Positions 48,282 through 61,200 of a stretch of DNA of 64,000 nucleotides are shown here, in pieces. The DNA is from Anticarsia gemmatalis (lineage: Eukaryota; Arthropoda; Insecta; Lepidoptera; Erebidae), in assembly GCF_050436995.1 (NCBI RefSeq), contig NC_134756.1:6324001-6388000 (forward strand). Reading direction: 5' to 3'. The notes beneath the pieces are model-generated. The model did not search any database. It was not told the origin of the DNA and was given only the letters and a program-made list of their open reading frames with translations. The number at the start of each line of letters is the position of its first letter. The first letter of the stretch is position 1. A program made the translations under genes and the position numbers.

Positions 48282-51200
48282 AGGTCCAGTTTATTTAGGC
48301 AACATACCTTCGTAAGTTTCACACATAATTCGACCGCGGTGTAGGTTGTAGCACAAAACCGAAGCGGCGACAAATTAGATCTACACAATCAATGCTGTCC
48401 TAAATACATATTCTAATTAGAACCAGAAGCCAAATACGTTGTGTATTGAGGTATTTTATGGCCCAACCGCAAATTAATTTACCAACCGTATGATAAAGAT
48501 TATCTGGGCTTTAGAGAATTGCAAAATTTTATTCGTGTTATATTTAAAATTGTACCTATACCAATGTCAGAAAATCCGTATATTACCATATATCAAGCAC
48601 GACACCAACCCACTATTACTATTATTTCACAAAAATAAGATTTACCGGCAGCACCTTGTCCTCCCTAGAAGTTGTACCCCAAGACTTCATGTTCCGTAAC
48701 CATATAGGTACACACTACTTATAAAAAAACTAAAGCAATGCCATTAGTCGGAAAACTCTAATCATTATCCGAATTAAAGACAGCATTTTGCTGATTTATT
48801 TTTGCTACTGCATAATTATACTTCATGCTTAGGTCACGACAATAATAACAAGAAAATATGCTAGATTACTGTAGAAATGGTAACACATCCGCACAATAAT
48901 GTAGAGGTATATACCATCAAAACCGCACGCAGTCAGCTTCTCAGGAAACCTAATCAACTCACCACGAAACAGGTTCGTGTGCACGTATAACCTAGATTCT
49001 TAGGAAATTAGCCGAGAAACACTCAAAGTACTAATAAAGATGTTACACAGAACGGATTGAAGTGTGTTCAGTGCGCCATAAACTGTTTTTAAAGCCAATC
49101 TACGGCGTTTTATCGCTCACCCCACACTTAGCCGTATGCGTAAAACCTAAAATATTACGCAAAATCTCTGTTAAATGACGCACTTAATATTAGACGTCAA
49201 ATATATCAAGTTACGTGTTTATAAAGACGTAAATCGCGTGACGAATGTCATTAGTGTCGATATTATAGTGGACGTTAAAGAAACGCTTATATTAAAACCC
49301 TTCACACGTATTTTCATTATTGAAAGCACAACTCAAAACCTCTTATTTAAGCGTACTTCTAACTCCCGCTTGTTACAAAAAAAGATTATTATTTCGCAAA
49401 TCAGAGTTTAGATAATAATATATATCTTGTCCTACACACCTCATTGAAATATTCTAACAAAAAAGATCTAGAAATTCGATTCTAATTTTAATAAGAAACG
49501 CTGCTTTGCTACTACTTTGGCTTTGGGAATATAAAACGTAGTCTATAAGTTTATTAGTCGTAACTTCTTTCGACGGCTGTACGAAGGGATATATTTCTGC
49601 AAATTATCTTCGGTGAGATCATAATATATTTTGCTTTCCATATCCGAACCATTAATTGTCTCATTTGGAAAATCCGTATTCAGTAGGCAATAAACGATTT
49701 ACGGACGGATTGTCGTGATTGATCGAGTCATAAGTGCCAATCATTGTTCCTGATCGAGGTCGTCCAAATACCTTACACTCATTTGCCTGGCAACGACCTT
49801 GACTGATAATAATTATAATCGGTATTGAAATAATCACTAGAAACTATTATTTTTAGAATCTTTACTAATCGAATAACGAATAACTATAAATATAATAAAC
49901 TTATCTTGATAATATTACTAACTGATATTACTTTTCTATCTGTCCCATTGTTGGGTAAAAGTAACAATTATTAGGTACCAATAAAGTTCCAATGTTGTTA
50001 CTCCTTTACGCCAACCTTCTGAACGCATATTGGTGATAATTGGTATACCAAATAATTTTTAGCCTATACAAACACATCTGATACTTTATACCCAGCGAAA
50101 TTCTTTCACGAGGACGAAGTCGCAGCAGAAACAAAAAATATCTAAATATTTTGTTATTTCTTATAAAATAGCTAGTACATAAGTTACAACGCGATCCGTT
50201 TACAATAACATAATCGTTATAACGTCTCAAATAGCTAATCCTTAAAGCCTTAACTATTTACGTATTCTATAAATACATCGCACAGAGACAAAATACCAAT
50301 AATATTATACTGAATATTGCTCGGAAGGCTCATTCTTATTCAATCGGCCTCTCCGTTTCATCAATCTAATTTATAGGTAGGTAACTAAAGGATCGTTGCG
50401 AATACTAGATACTCAAATTACATGGTACACTGGTTTCATTGTAAATAGAGCCTACTGTTAAAGTAAAGAGCTTCGTATATTGACGTGCCAAGGGGCGATA
50501 CCATTGTGATTTGTAGCCTTGTACCGGATTAAAATTATTGATATTAGATTTTGAATGTTAATTAAAGATTATTGTTTCATAACTTTGTAGTTTGCCTGTT
50601 ATTTGCTGGCCGTGGGTGTTCCATTATAGCACAGGTACTTAGGTACATAACTAAACTTAATCCCAACAAAAAGTAAATTCTTATATATTTTATATATCTT
50701 ATGGTGTCGATAATATAAAATTATTTGCGTAAACCTATAAAAAAGTAATAATCTAACCAAGTTTCTATCTAACTCTATATAAGAGCCATAAAAGAGAATG
50801 AAAATCTCATAAAACTAACCAAGTTTAAAGTTTTAATAATTGTATTTAATGACAGTTTTATGAAATTATAAACGTAGATTTTCATTTAACTTCCAGAACT
50901 TTTCTTAGAATATGAAAATTAAGATCTCAATTAGAATTTTCGGTATAAAAACAAAAAAAACAGCCACCATTAGCACCTAATAGCTAACAATTGACCGTAA
51001 CTGTCGGTTAGTTACCTACCGTTATAGTTTTGAGTTAGAAACAATTAAAAAGTTGTAAAAACGTAAATCACGTAGACATGCAATACACGAATTATGACAT
51101 TGCCGAGTTCGCTCGCAGGGGTGAACAATCATGTGAGTTATTAGGGCTGCCATGAAAAGAACATTTAAAAAAAAATATTAAAATAATAACTAATCAAGAT

Positions 51201-52397
51201 TTTATTTTACATCACTGTCTTACATTATGTAAGGTAATTTATTGATATTTTAGACTTGGTTTTTGTTTCAAAATTAAGCACAAGCATAATTTATGACTTC
51301 GAGTATGTAATGCTTCTGCTGCTTCCATAACTTTTAAACTCTCGCGTTGTATGTTTAATGTACAATAAAATACGGGAATTAACGCGAACACGCATTTTAC
51401 CTTAAAATGCCTAACGTTTCGGCGCAGGTTGCACTCGCCGTGGTCGCAGGCTGGCTTCTGCTGCTTCTTAAAATGATTGCAAAATTTATACCTTATCAGA
51501 CAAAAAAATATTAAAAATGGAATCTCATATTTCAAGGAATGCGCTCAACTTTTGGTTTAAACCGTGTAAACCCTGAAACGCGCACGAGCGCCCTCCGGTT
51601 CAGCGTAATGAGTGTGATTATGGCCCACCCGACTGTGGGACCGACTACACTATTTGTCTAAAATCACTTTAAAAACGGTTGCATGTTGTTCAATGTGCCA
51701 GTGCATGAGGCCGCTCTAATGATCTGGAACTTTCCAACACGGAAACTGGTACTGGATGGCTACTTTTTTTTCTGGTTCAAGTAAAATATTTGGACATGTT
51801 GTTTACTAGAAATCCCGGCTCAAATATGCTATTGTTTTTCTATAAGTTTTAAAATAATGATAGTACCTAATAAGTATCTATGCCATAAAAATGTGGCGTA
51901 CTGTTGAAGGAGCCAAATAGTAGGTAAAAAAGGCTGAATACATAGAATTTTAATCAAATAATTTAAGTTCGCAAAATAATCAATAATAAAACGACTCTAA
52001 GTAAAAGCTATTATTCAATTTAAATGAAGAAATGTAGAAATTTAAAAAGCTGGTAGTGTCTTTTTTGTGATTTATTATTTTAGGTAAGAATAACTCAGTC
52101 TTACAAATCTATTTTTATTCTTCAATATTACAGTCGACTAGTTTTGCTTACGCCAAACTATTGAGACGGCATGCAAGTTCTCAATATTTTCTTTTACTCT
52201 ACTTTTTAATAAAATCTATCTCAGGATCAGTGAATTCAATATCACATTCCAATAGATTGCCAATATCGATAAGTAAACGACAAAAGTATTGACAACATTA
52301 TAGATATTAAGATTAGATGAAGATAAAAGAAATGATTATTGTAATTAATCTTATCGATGCATTTTATCGACTTCATACGCACCATCGGATACGCGAA
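48282..52397. other. Gene-free AT-rich stretch
   Basis: No supported gene. A 30-bp piece at 49930-49960 (CTGTCCCATTGTTGGGTAAA) resembles the 3' module of the minus-strand SINEs but is too short to call. GC-richer DNA at 51540-51760 has no recognisable coding. A minus-strand open frame of 98 codons (51239-51535) has no domain that I know. Confidence 0.45.
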
Positions 52398-52399
52398 TA

Positions 52400-53846
52400 A
52401 AGGAGATCATCCATTTTGGGCCTTTTTTCAAAGTGCCGGCCAACAAAAAAAAGTGGCATGTATCGATAGAACTAGCCATTTGAAGCAATAGTTAGTATGG
52501 CACGAAACCGGTAGGATCGCTTTGAACCAAGTTATACAGGTTTGAAGATTCATAATATTCAAACACTAATTCATTTCTGAAAGTGCTGTGAAACATAAAA
52601 TAATGATTGATTTTGCTAGAATTAACTATCTAAAGCAAACGACCACTCTGAAGTTGATTTAAGGTCGTAAGCACACGTATCAACTCGGAAACGGGTCGTC
52701 ACCGTATCAACTCGAGATCATCAGTATTATTTGTATGTAATTCCCTACTGTAACACACTTATCGGAATCGTTATGTGATCGCCCCGGCTCACGACCATGG
52801 GAGTGGTTCGTATGCACATTATGCATACACCACCACCCAGGGAGGAGTGCGGGGCAATGTGCAAATTCCGATAGAATTGTGGGCATACCTTCTAAACCGC
52901 AATATGTGTCCTCATAACAAGGGCCCTCATCACAAATCGTGCCCGAAGCACAAAATATTGTTCCACATGCCGATGAGTCCGACATAACAACCCAACGGCA
53001 ACACTCTAGATGACCTCTTACCTAGACGATGGTTTGTTAGTTGCACACAATCGAGGGTGCGGCCCCTTAGGTGCGAGTTAGATTCCCGCGGCGCCTCAAT
53101 GCGTCGCCACTGGACTGGTCACTGGCGACTAGCGCAAGGTCAGCGCATCCTCCCTTAGCGAACCCAAGGGGCCGCACCCTCGATTGTGTGCAACTAACAA
53201 ACCATCGTCTAGGTAAGAGGTCATCTAGAGTGTTGCCGTTGGGTTGTTATGTCCGACTCATCGGCATGTGGAACAATATTTTGTGCTTCGGGCACCATTT
53301 GTGATGAGGGCCCTTGTTATGAGGACACATGTTTCGGTTTAGAAGGTATGCCCGCCCTTCTATCGGAATTTGCACATAGTCCCGCACTCCACCCTGGGTG
53401 CTGGTGTATGCATAATGCGCATACGCACCACTCCCATCGTCGTGAGCCGGGGCGATCACATATCGATTCCGATAAGTGTGGTATAGTAGGGAATTACATA
53501 CAAATAATACTGATGAGCTCGAGTTGATACGGTGACGACCCGTTTCCGAGTTGATACGTGTGCTTACGACCTTAAATCAACTTCAGAGTGGTCGTTTGCT
53601 TTAGATACTTAATTCTAGCAAAATCAATCATTATTTTATGTTTAACAGCACTTTCAGAAATGAATAAATGTTTGAATATTATGAATCTTCAAACCTGTAT
53701 AACTCGGTTTAAAGCGATCCTACCGGTTTCGTGCCATACTAACTATTGTTTCAAATGGCTAGTTCTATCGATACATGTCACTTTTTTTTGTTGGCCGGCA
53801 CTTTGAAATAAGGCCCAAAAATGTATGGAACGTGGATGATCTCCTT
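52400..53846. mobile_element. Foldback element with about 670-bp inverted arms
   Basis: The left arm (52400-53068) and right arm (53166-53846) are inverted copies, about 95% identical by hand alignment, around a 97-bp spacer. The ends read AAGGAGATCATCC and its complement and are flanked by TA on both sides (52398-52399 and 53847-53848), consistent with a TA target duplication as in Tc1/mariner-like transposition. The main length difference is a 12-bp gap near the left end. No transposase is encoded. Each arm has the same 70- and 92-codon open frames on opposite strands (for example 52707-52985 minus and 53249-53527 plus). About 14 of 92 residues differ between arms, so they are probably not under selection as proteins. 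The spacer has a B-box-like word, GAGTTAGATTCCC, and a 7-bp-stem hairpin. A transcript would fold into a very long double strand. Confidence 0.9.
53069..53165. other. Spacer (loop) of the foldback element
   Basis: 97 bp, GC-rich relative to the window. It contains an internal hairpin with stem GTCGCCA/TGGCGAC and the word GAGTTAGATTCCCGC, similar to an RNA polymerase III B box. No matching A box was found at the expected distance. Confidence 0.5.
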
Positions 53847-53848
53847 TA

Positions 53849-55632
53849 ACATTTATTTGGTACTCAAAACGAAACGATAATGTAATCAATGCAATGCAAA
53901 TTCTACAACAAAACATTTGAATAATATGTGTAAAAATGATTTAAGTGTATTCATTAATTATTAAACACGCATATTATGCGTGTTTTTCTTTATATTAGTA
54001 ATATTTTATGCTGTAATTGAAATTAATTTCTTTTAACTACTTAAGGTCTTTATTAAAACTTGAAGTTTTTCGTACAAATTATTTCTCCAACAACTTTTTT
54101 ATTGAATATCATTATCGTACATTATCATGATAAGAATCTTTCGCTACGGCGCCATCGGTCTTGTATGCACGTGACTTCGATTTTTCACTATAAAACTTAT
54201 GCTAAACCAGGTGTACTTAATACCAGTACCAAAGTCCCGCTCCTGCTCTTTACCCTTTGCCCTGCGAGAGAACGAAAGGTACGATAAATAATAAGCGTTA
54301 TGAAAGAGACAGAGCTATGATGTAAAGGGTGTTACAATGTTCTTTCTATAATTGTAGCTCAGTAAGTGAGACCACCCGGTCGTGGGAAGGATATTATAGA
54401 AACTGCTACTATTATCTCCACGTATGGTTCGTATGTACCGTAATTGTGTTTTGCATAATATCGATTAGCTTCTGAATATTAATTGTTTACAACATGTACT
54501 TGCATCGAACGTACATATAATTTCCAATGTTTACGCATCATTATTATCCCTTTTATATCGAAGGAGGACCGCAATTTTATTTTGCTATGAATAAATAGAT
54601 AAGTAAAACGCAAGACTGCAATTTCACGCTATACCAAAATAGAACGAATAACTTATAGTAGCGACTCTAATTAACGTAATTTTCTTTAAATAAAAAGTAA
54701 CAAAATATTAATGACTAATATGATAAGTAGATATAATTATCCTCACATAATTCGCAACATCCACTCAACAATCAAACGAGACAAGGGACAAAATTGTAAA
54801 AGTAAATAAATCATAAAGGCCTTTATAAAGTTCGCGTGTCCCTTAGAGACCTTGTTATGATTTGTTTATTGTTTGCTTATGCCCAATTTAAATGTTTGCT
54901 AAGCCCTCGCCAAAATAGCCGTGAACGTACGACCTCTGCGGGTTTGCAATTTAAATTATTAAAGACATTCTTAGTATCCTACAAAAGATACAACCATAAT
55001 CTTTGCTTAAATGCTCCGTGTACCACGCACAGTTTTTCATTTACAATGTTCACTCAACGAGTTAGTTACTTTACAATGATGTAATAAAGAGTATGTTTAA
55101 ATAAGATCAATATTATATAAAGTGTTTTAAAGACATCAAAACTGCACTCTTGTAAACATAATGTAGATCATCGAATCATGAATCGACTTTTAACCCTAAG
55201 AAAGCATGCAGTCACATAAAAGCCCCTTCACAAATATATTTCTACTCAACACGTCTTAAACACCACACTTGTTGCCATAAAAAACGTTGTGTATTAACTT
55301 GAATCCATTCATTAAAGGCAGGAGTCTGCCGCGTGTTTGTCACTGACTATTAGTCTACCATCAATCTTTGGACTACAATGATCCTCTAACTAAGAACCGG
55401 CGACGCCGAATCTGTCAGTGGATACACAACATCTATCTACGGCCGTCTACAGTGAGTTCGGCTACCTTTCACCCGGCTTGTGTTATATGGAAGTGTGTGG
55501 GAATTTTGGATCGTTCGTGCATTTTGTCCCTCAAAAAATTTGATATGTTTGCAAATCGTATTTTATCTATTCACTGCATAAAGTAACGCATTTGATATTC
55601 ATAATCAGACAGAGATATTGAATGTTGCAAAA
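53849..55632. other. Gene-free AT-rich stretch
   Basis: No supported gene. A short dyad occurs near 53967-53984 (CACGCATATTATGCGTG). Open frames of 72-82 codons show no recognisable domain. Confidence 0.5.
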
Positions 55633-55699
55633 GGATAGTGTCGACTTGTTCTATCGTCATAATATTATATTATGACGATAGAACAAGTCGACACTATCC
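55633..55699. repeat. Perfect 32-bp-arm palindrome
   Basis: Arms 55633-55664 and 55668-55699 are exact complements around a 3-nt loop. Landmarks are GGATAGTGTCGACTTGTTC and its complement. No flanking target duplication or transposon ends are visible, and the arms stop abruptly. Confidence 0.95.
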
Positions 55700-58154
55700 A
55701 TGACCAAGGCAATACAATCGGCCAACCAAAGATTACAGTATCTTTCAAACAACAGTTCTCTTTAATAAAATACAAAAGTAAGTAGTAAGAAACACAGTAA
55801 AAGCATACAAGGGCACAATAAAACCGCCTAAAATGTAATATAAATTAATGTCCGTATGTATCAATACCTGTCTAATATCAGACCTGCATTTCCGACCGCA
55901 CAATATATTTCCCAACAGGACCAACCGCTGAAGTAAATGAAGCCACCCCCAATTAATCAATCAATTGAAAGTGCCCCTAATTGTCCCCTTCTAAACAAGG
56001 AGTCTGTCTGGCCGTGCTCGGAAGGGTGGCGATAATTATAATAGACGTATGAACAGTACTGCATTGTTGAATAATTTACAAATTCCTGTATAGTTCGATG
56101 CACCTAATTATTATACATTAGAAAGTCATTACAACGTACCTGTAAATGACTTTCCACACTGAAAGCATTCCTAAACAATATTTGAGAGTATGGTAAGTAA
56201 TAGAAATTCCGTTTCATCAAGTATTTTTTTTAATAGTATTCGTAAAAAATAATACTTAACTTAATTTTGTACTAGCTTCAACAGAAACGAAGTAAGTAAC
56301 AAAAATAAGGCTTGCAAAGCCTTATTTTGCGTCTAGTTGAATCAGAATGTTTTGATTTTCTGATAGTGAAACATTCTGACACTCTTCTCATTGATTTAAA
56401 AGTATTCATATTCCATAGCAGTGAATCGATAGTCCGTTTTCTTAACATCTTTATCAATTCACTTAATTCAAATTTCAATATCACATTAACAAAAGTCTAT
56501 AATAGTGCGTTAAGCTCATCTAAAAGCAAACACTTTTATTCGCCGACACATCTAAGTGACTGATTATACAATGGATCATCATTAACTAACAGTTATACCA
56601 ACGGTAAAGGTTCTCATCATTAATCATTAGTATTCTTTCTCATCACTCCTACATTCAGTTTATTGACTCAATGCTCACAAAGAGTGTGAAATACTTTCAC
56701 TTAGAACTGTGATTACAAATAAACTGTGAAACTTCGAAGGTGTTATTTTAAATCGATTAAGGTGTGCACGCAGTTTATCGCTCAAGCATTTTTTATTCAA
56801 GACAAAGCTCCTGCCATGCCTGACACGTTATTTGCAATAAAACGCATATTACTTTGTCAATCAAATATTAGTTCCATGCCCACATACATTTACTCTCTAT
56901 GCCATCCTACTTACGAAATACATTTTAGAAAAAAATCCAGGTAATAACGAAGGACACTGAGTAAGGTCTTGAACGACCTCTGAAAAAACTTGTAAACCTA
57001 TGTAACTTTGTTATGTTGACTTACATTGATTATTCTGTACGCATTCTGAATAAATTCTCTACTCAACACACTAACACAATTGAACATTATGCATTCTTGC
57101 GTAAAACTGTTAATGAAGTTTGTCCAATGGCTATAACAGAATTTATTGCAGCAGATTGCGAGTGAAATTCTAATTACACACACTATCAAGCAAATGAAAA
57201 GCTTACGGTACTCGCGTAAAGTAGAATTAACATAAGCGAAAATTACGCACACCGACAAACAATTCAACTCGTTTAAATTCTGTGAAATTATCATAATTGT
57301 GCACGCCTGGCAGCGCGCCGCTGCCCACTCTACTATGTACAATGATCTATTTATAAGCGAACCCACAAGCCTTCCTTGACTCCTTCAACAGATTTCAATT
57401 GACATTCTTCGGCTTTCATCGCCAGATTAGAACACACTAATCCCTGACTATAAAGTTCATTGAGCAGCAACGTATTCAAGGATAATCATAAAGCTCGAAG
57501 GTTATGAACTATAAAAGAAGATTACAATAGGAAGTAGAATTTCAAACAATATATGTATTATACCGTGTCATTATTTATGTAGGTACTATCTGACGGCAAA
57601 CATTTATAAAAATCGAGATCGTGGCATACACGGTGGCTGCATCGATACATCGATATAAAGTATCGATTGAGAGTGTGTAATCGTTGCCCGCATGAATATT
57701 TATTGTTAATTTGTAAGCTCGATGCCCCGATAGTCCCAAGGCACACTGAAAGCAATATTTTATAATTTCGACATTATTATATCAGTGTTTAATGGTCCCC
57801 GGTTAACTGTTCGAGTTATATTCGACTTTCAAATTCACATTAATGGTCACGAATTGACTCGTAATATTGATATTTGGTACACGTTCTTTAGTTTATGAGT
57901 GGTGTGATGCGAAGTATCGATTTTTATTTTGCGTCCATTGATTATCAAGCTTACGATCGCGAGTTCCTTTTAGTGAGAATTAAAGCTGGATACAGGAACT
58001 GTATCCGTATCAGTAACGAAAGAAAGTGTTTAATAAAAGTCTACAAAATAATGTGTACTGGCCTTAGATCAGAAAATTTGCCCTGAACTTGAGGGCATTT
58101 TTCTAAATCAGAATTCCGGTAATTCAGTTTTTAAGAAACGTTGATGGCATAACT
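55700..58154. other. Gene-free stretch with small hairpins and ATCGAT clusters
   Basis: No supported gene. Two 11-bp-arm hairpins lie at 56302-56328 and 56342-56379. Three ATCGATA-type words lie within 27 bp at 57641-57667. A minus-strand open frame of 122 codons (56998-57366) is rich in I, C, S and N and resembles nothing I know. Confidence 0.5.
56302..56379. repeat. Two adjacent 11-bp-arm hairpins
   Basis: AAAATAAGGCT and its complement (56302-56312 and 56318-56328, loop 5) are followed 13 bp later by TCAGAATGTTT and its complement (56342-56352 and 56369-56379, loop 16). Both are perfect. Confidence 0.85.
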
Positions 58155-58257
58155 ACTTGCTGTACTAAGAATGTTAATAATAATTATATTATTATTAACA
58201 TTCTTAGTATTCTTAGTACTAAGAATGTTAATAATAATTATATATAGTACAGCAAGT
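58155..58257. repeat. Compound palindrome with three alternating copies
   Basis: The word TACTAAGAATGTTAATAATAA occurs twice in direct orientation with an inverted copy between them, and the whole is bounded by ACTTGCTGTAC (58155-58165) and its complement (58247-58257). An 18-bp perfect palindrome, ATTCTTAGTACTAAGAAT, is centred at 58217/58218. The direct-inverted-direct order fits repeated template switching during replication. Confidence 0.9.
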
Positions 58258-61200
58258 TCATAAACAAACAATAAAAACGGCAAAGCGTGGGCGCTTCATA
58301 AAGAACTTTAATCACAATCCTTCGTTAATAGAATAAGACAGGCGGGGCGTGGGTAGAATCGTTTTCGATTTGATTCGATTGTCGTACATCGATATATCGA
58401 TACCAATTGATTAGAGGCTGAGATCAAAGATGTGCTTCCGCATGACGGCCGCCGATCGTATTCCTACGATTAACGAGTAGGCACTCGGATGTGAACCATC
58501 ATGTACGTATACAAACATATCCTATATACTTTAATACGAATACACAGACTACAGAAGGGTATAAATGGCTATTCAAGTATTTGTTTATGTGACTTTGAAC
58601 TCACAGTAATTCCATTAAGATGTTCTGCGGTGGATTGAAATCCACAAAATGTAATAAGAGATTGCTTGTTTGTAAAGCATTAAAGTAGAAATTTATGCTT
58701 CTGTTTTCTGTGATCATTTAGTCGTAAGTAGGTATAATTCTTATTATTCTGCGATGATGAACTGGGTATTATTGGTGATTATTATGTCAAGACACTTGAA
58801 AGACCCATCGCTGCTATATCTCGGCAAGTAGAATCAATGTAAAAACAAATCATTATTTGAAATTTAAGCACTAGCAACCAATAGGATCGGTGGTAAAATT
58901 TATATCACTTTTCTCTTCGTATTATTAAAGACTAGCTAGTGCAAACAATGCAGTTTAAAATTCAATCCGGTACACATCGATGCCTACATTGGCTTGCGTG
59001 TCACTATCTTCGCTGTTGGTACCTCTAAATATCGGAAAGAATTCCTTGGAGCCATTCCGACTCTTGCAAAGATATCACAGTGCGCGCATCTCGAGGGCCA
59101 CAGTTAAACCGGTTGTAACTCGTATCTATATGTCACAGTCCCACTACTCAATAAGACTTACTACAATACGCTCCAAAACATCCACAACGTCGCCAGAAAC
59201 TTACCAAACGTTCGGTATAATCAACTTCCATATTGACACACACCAGTCAATTAATATTCTATTGACTGTGTACAGAAGGGCTATATAATTTTAGATTTGA
59301 CTTCGTACTATGTAAATCGTACCACAATAAAGGCAAACCATAATACAATGTTGACACGAGATTTCCATCACACACGTGCCTCCACAAACGCCGGCTTTGT
59401 GGCAATTTACCAAACGTTCGTATTTACAGTTTGATAGCAACAATACAAGCGCTTTGAGCGGACGCTACTACCAATTAAATATCTTAGTTTTATTTATGTG
59501 CAGCGTGCTAAGTAACCGTGTTTGCTTTTATACGCTTTTCGCCCGCGATAACTTCTGCTGGTTTATTCTATTTAGACAGACGATAATAATTACATCATAA
59601 GTACTGCTATAATTAAATGAGACTCGACCGTGTCCACAGACAAACTGTTCAAACAGTTTTGTGGACCATAAGTATAAGTTTCATGTAAGAAACACTGTTT
59701 TAATAATAATAAATAAATAAATAATAATAAATAAATAATCTAGCATTATTAAAGCTGCCGTCAAGTGCGGAAGTTTGCTCGTGAACGGACGATTGGTTCA
59801 TTTGCATTCGTTAGTTTATGAAATAATTAGACACGCTCGAGGCAAATTGCACGATAACATCGTACTTTTTATTCCCTAAGAATAAATATAATGCTTCCTG
59901 TAATTATAGTATTTATAAAAAAGCAACTTAACAGCTTTAATTAAATGGAAGTCGCTACCGCATCTTCGTTTTACATCGTGTGAAAATCTAACACAGCTAA
60001 CGAGTTAAGTTACAAGCTGTAATTGAACTGCATGTTATAGGCGGAGATTCGTATCTCGCCGGGTTAATTGATAGAGTATTAGTTACTATTTGTTTTGGGT
60101 AGCGGACGCGGGAGACATAGCTGTAATGGGTTAAGTGGCGCAAAACACTTATCATCATCATCACATCGTGACCCAATAGTTTTAATGAAAGCCAACCGGG
60201 GACCAGTAAATCGATTAGTTCCATCTAATCCGATAGCATCGGTACGTAGTTAGCTATCATTGTCCGCGGTACGGCCCGTTACCGGTAGTCCAGAGATTAA
60301 TGATAGAAGCTTCATTGTTTGAAATGTTACAAAAATCATCTATTAAATCTACGCCGTCCATCAATGACATGCCTCCGCTCATGAGTGGCTATTGTTTGAA
60401 TCTATTTTGATGACGTGTGTAGGTAGCGTTTTTTAAGTTAGATTAAACTTAGTCAATTACTCTTTGAGCATTTTACATAAAGCATCGAAAAAAATGTTTT
60501 AAAAACTATTAGTACTACTTTAGTTTTTATGTATTTATAAAAGTTGTCAGAGGAACTACATTCCGCCACTCATTTAGTTTAAGTAAAAAGAACATAACAT
60601 TTTAAGCAGGAATACATCAGACAAAGTTTTAAATATCAGTTTACGAGTCCCCGGTCCCAGCAGCATAGGTTCACCGCTTCACTTTGACGACAGAGCAAAA
60701 CATTTTTCGATCAAACTTCGAAATTAATTTTGAAGTTTCCGTCTGACCAACGTTCGGCTAGATCCAAGAGCCAGTCCCAACTGTCGACCCGTCCCCAAGT
60801 TATAATTTTATAGCCAAGTTGAATGTTACGAAAATACAAGTACTAACTTTTAGTGCGACTAAACTTTAAACTTTTATAGTACAGAGTTAAGATGGAGAAA
60901 ATTAGATCAGTGCTTGAAGCTAAAAAAGTGATTATGTCGGCTATTTACTGATGAACTTACAGTAATGTTTGTTTAAACCATTATATTTAAAATAATAAAT
61001 AGGGATGTTTATAAATGTTGTGAGAATGCAAAAGTCACAATTAGTCATTTTTACGCCTGTTATCTACTCATTAGGTAGGTACATACGTCGATGATAGTCA
61101 TGTCCCTTATTAAGTTAGAAGCATCATGATTGAAAATACGGACCATTATTTATCTACTTTTAACATTCACTTTCTTTGATATTAAAGAAGAAAGAAAATA

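Noticed and set aside
49930..49960. SINE 3' module fragment
   Set aside because: Only about 20-30 bp of imperfect similarity; could be chance.
56302..56328. Rho-independent terminator
   Set aside because: The hairpin shape fits, but the window is eukaryotic and the stem is AT-rich.
56998..57366. 122-codon minus-strand open frame
   Set aside because: No domain or low-complexity pattern of interest; chance length.
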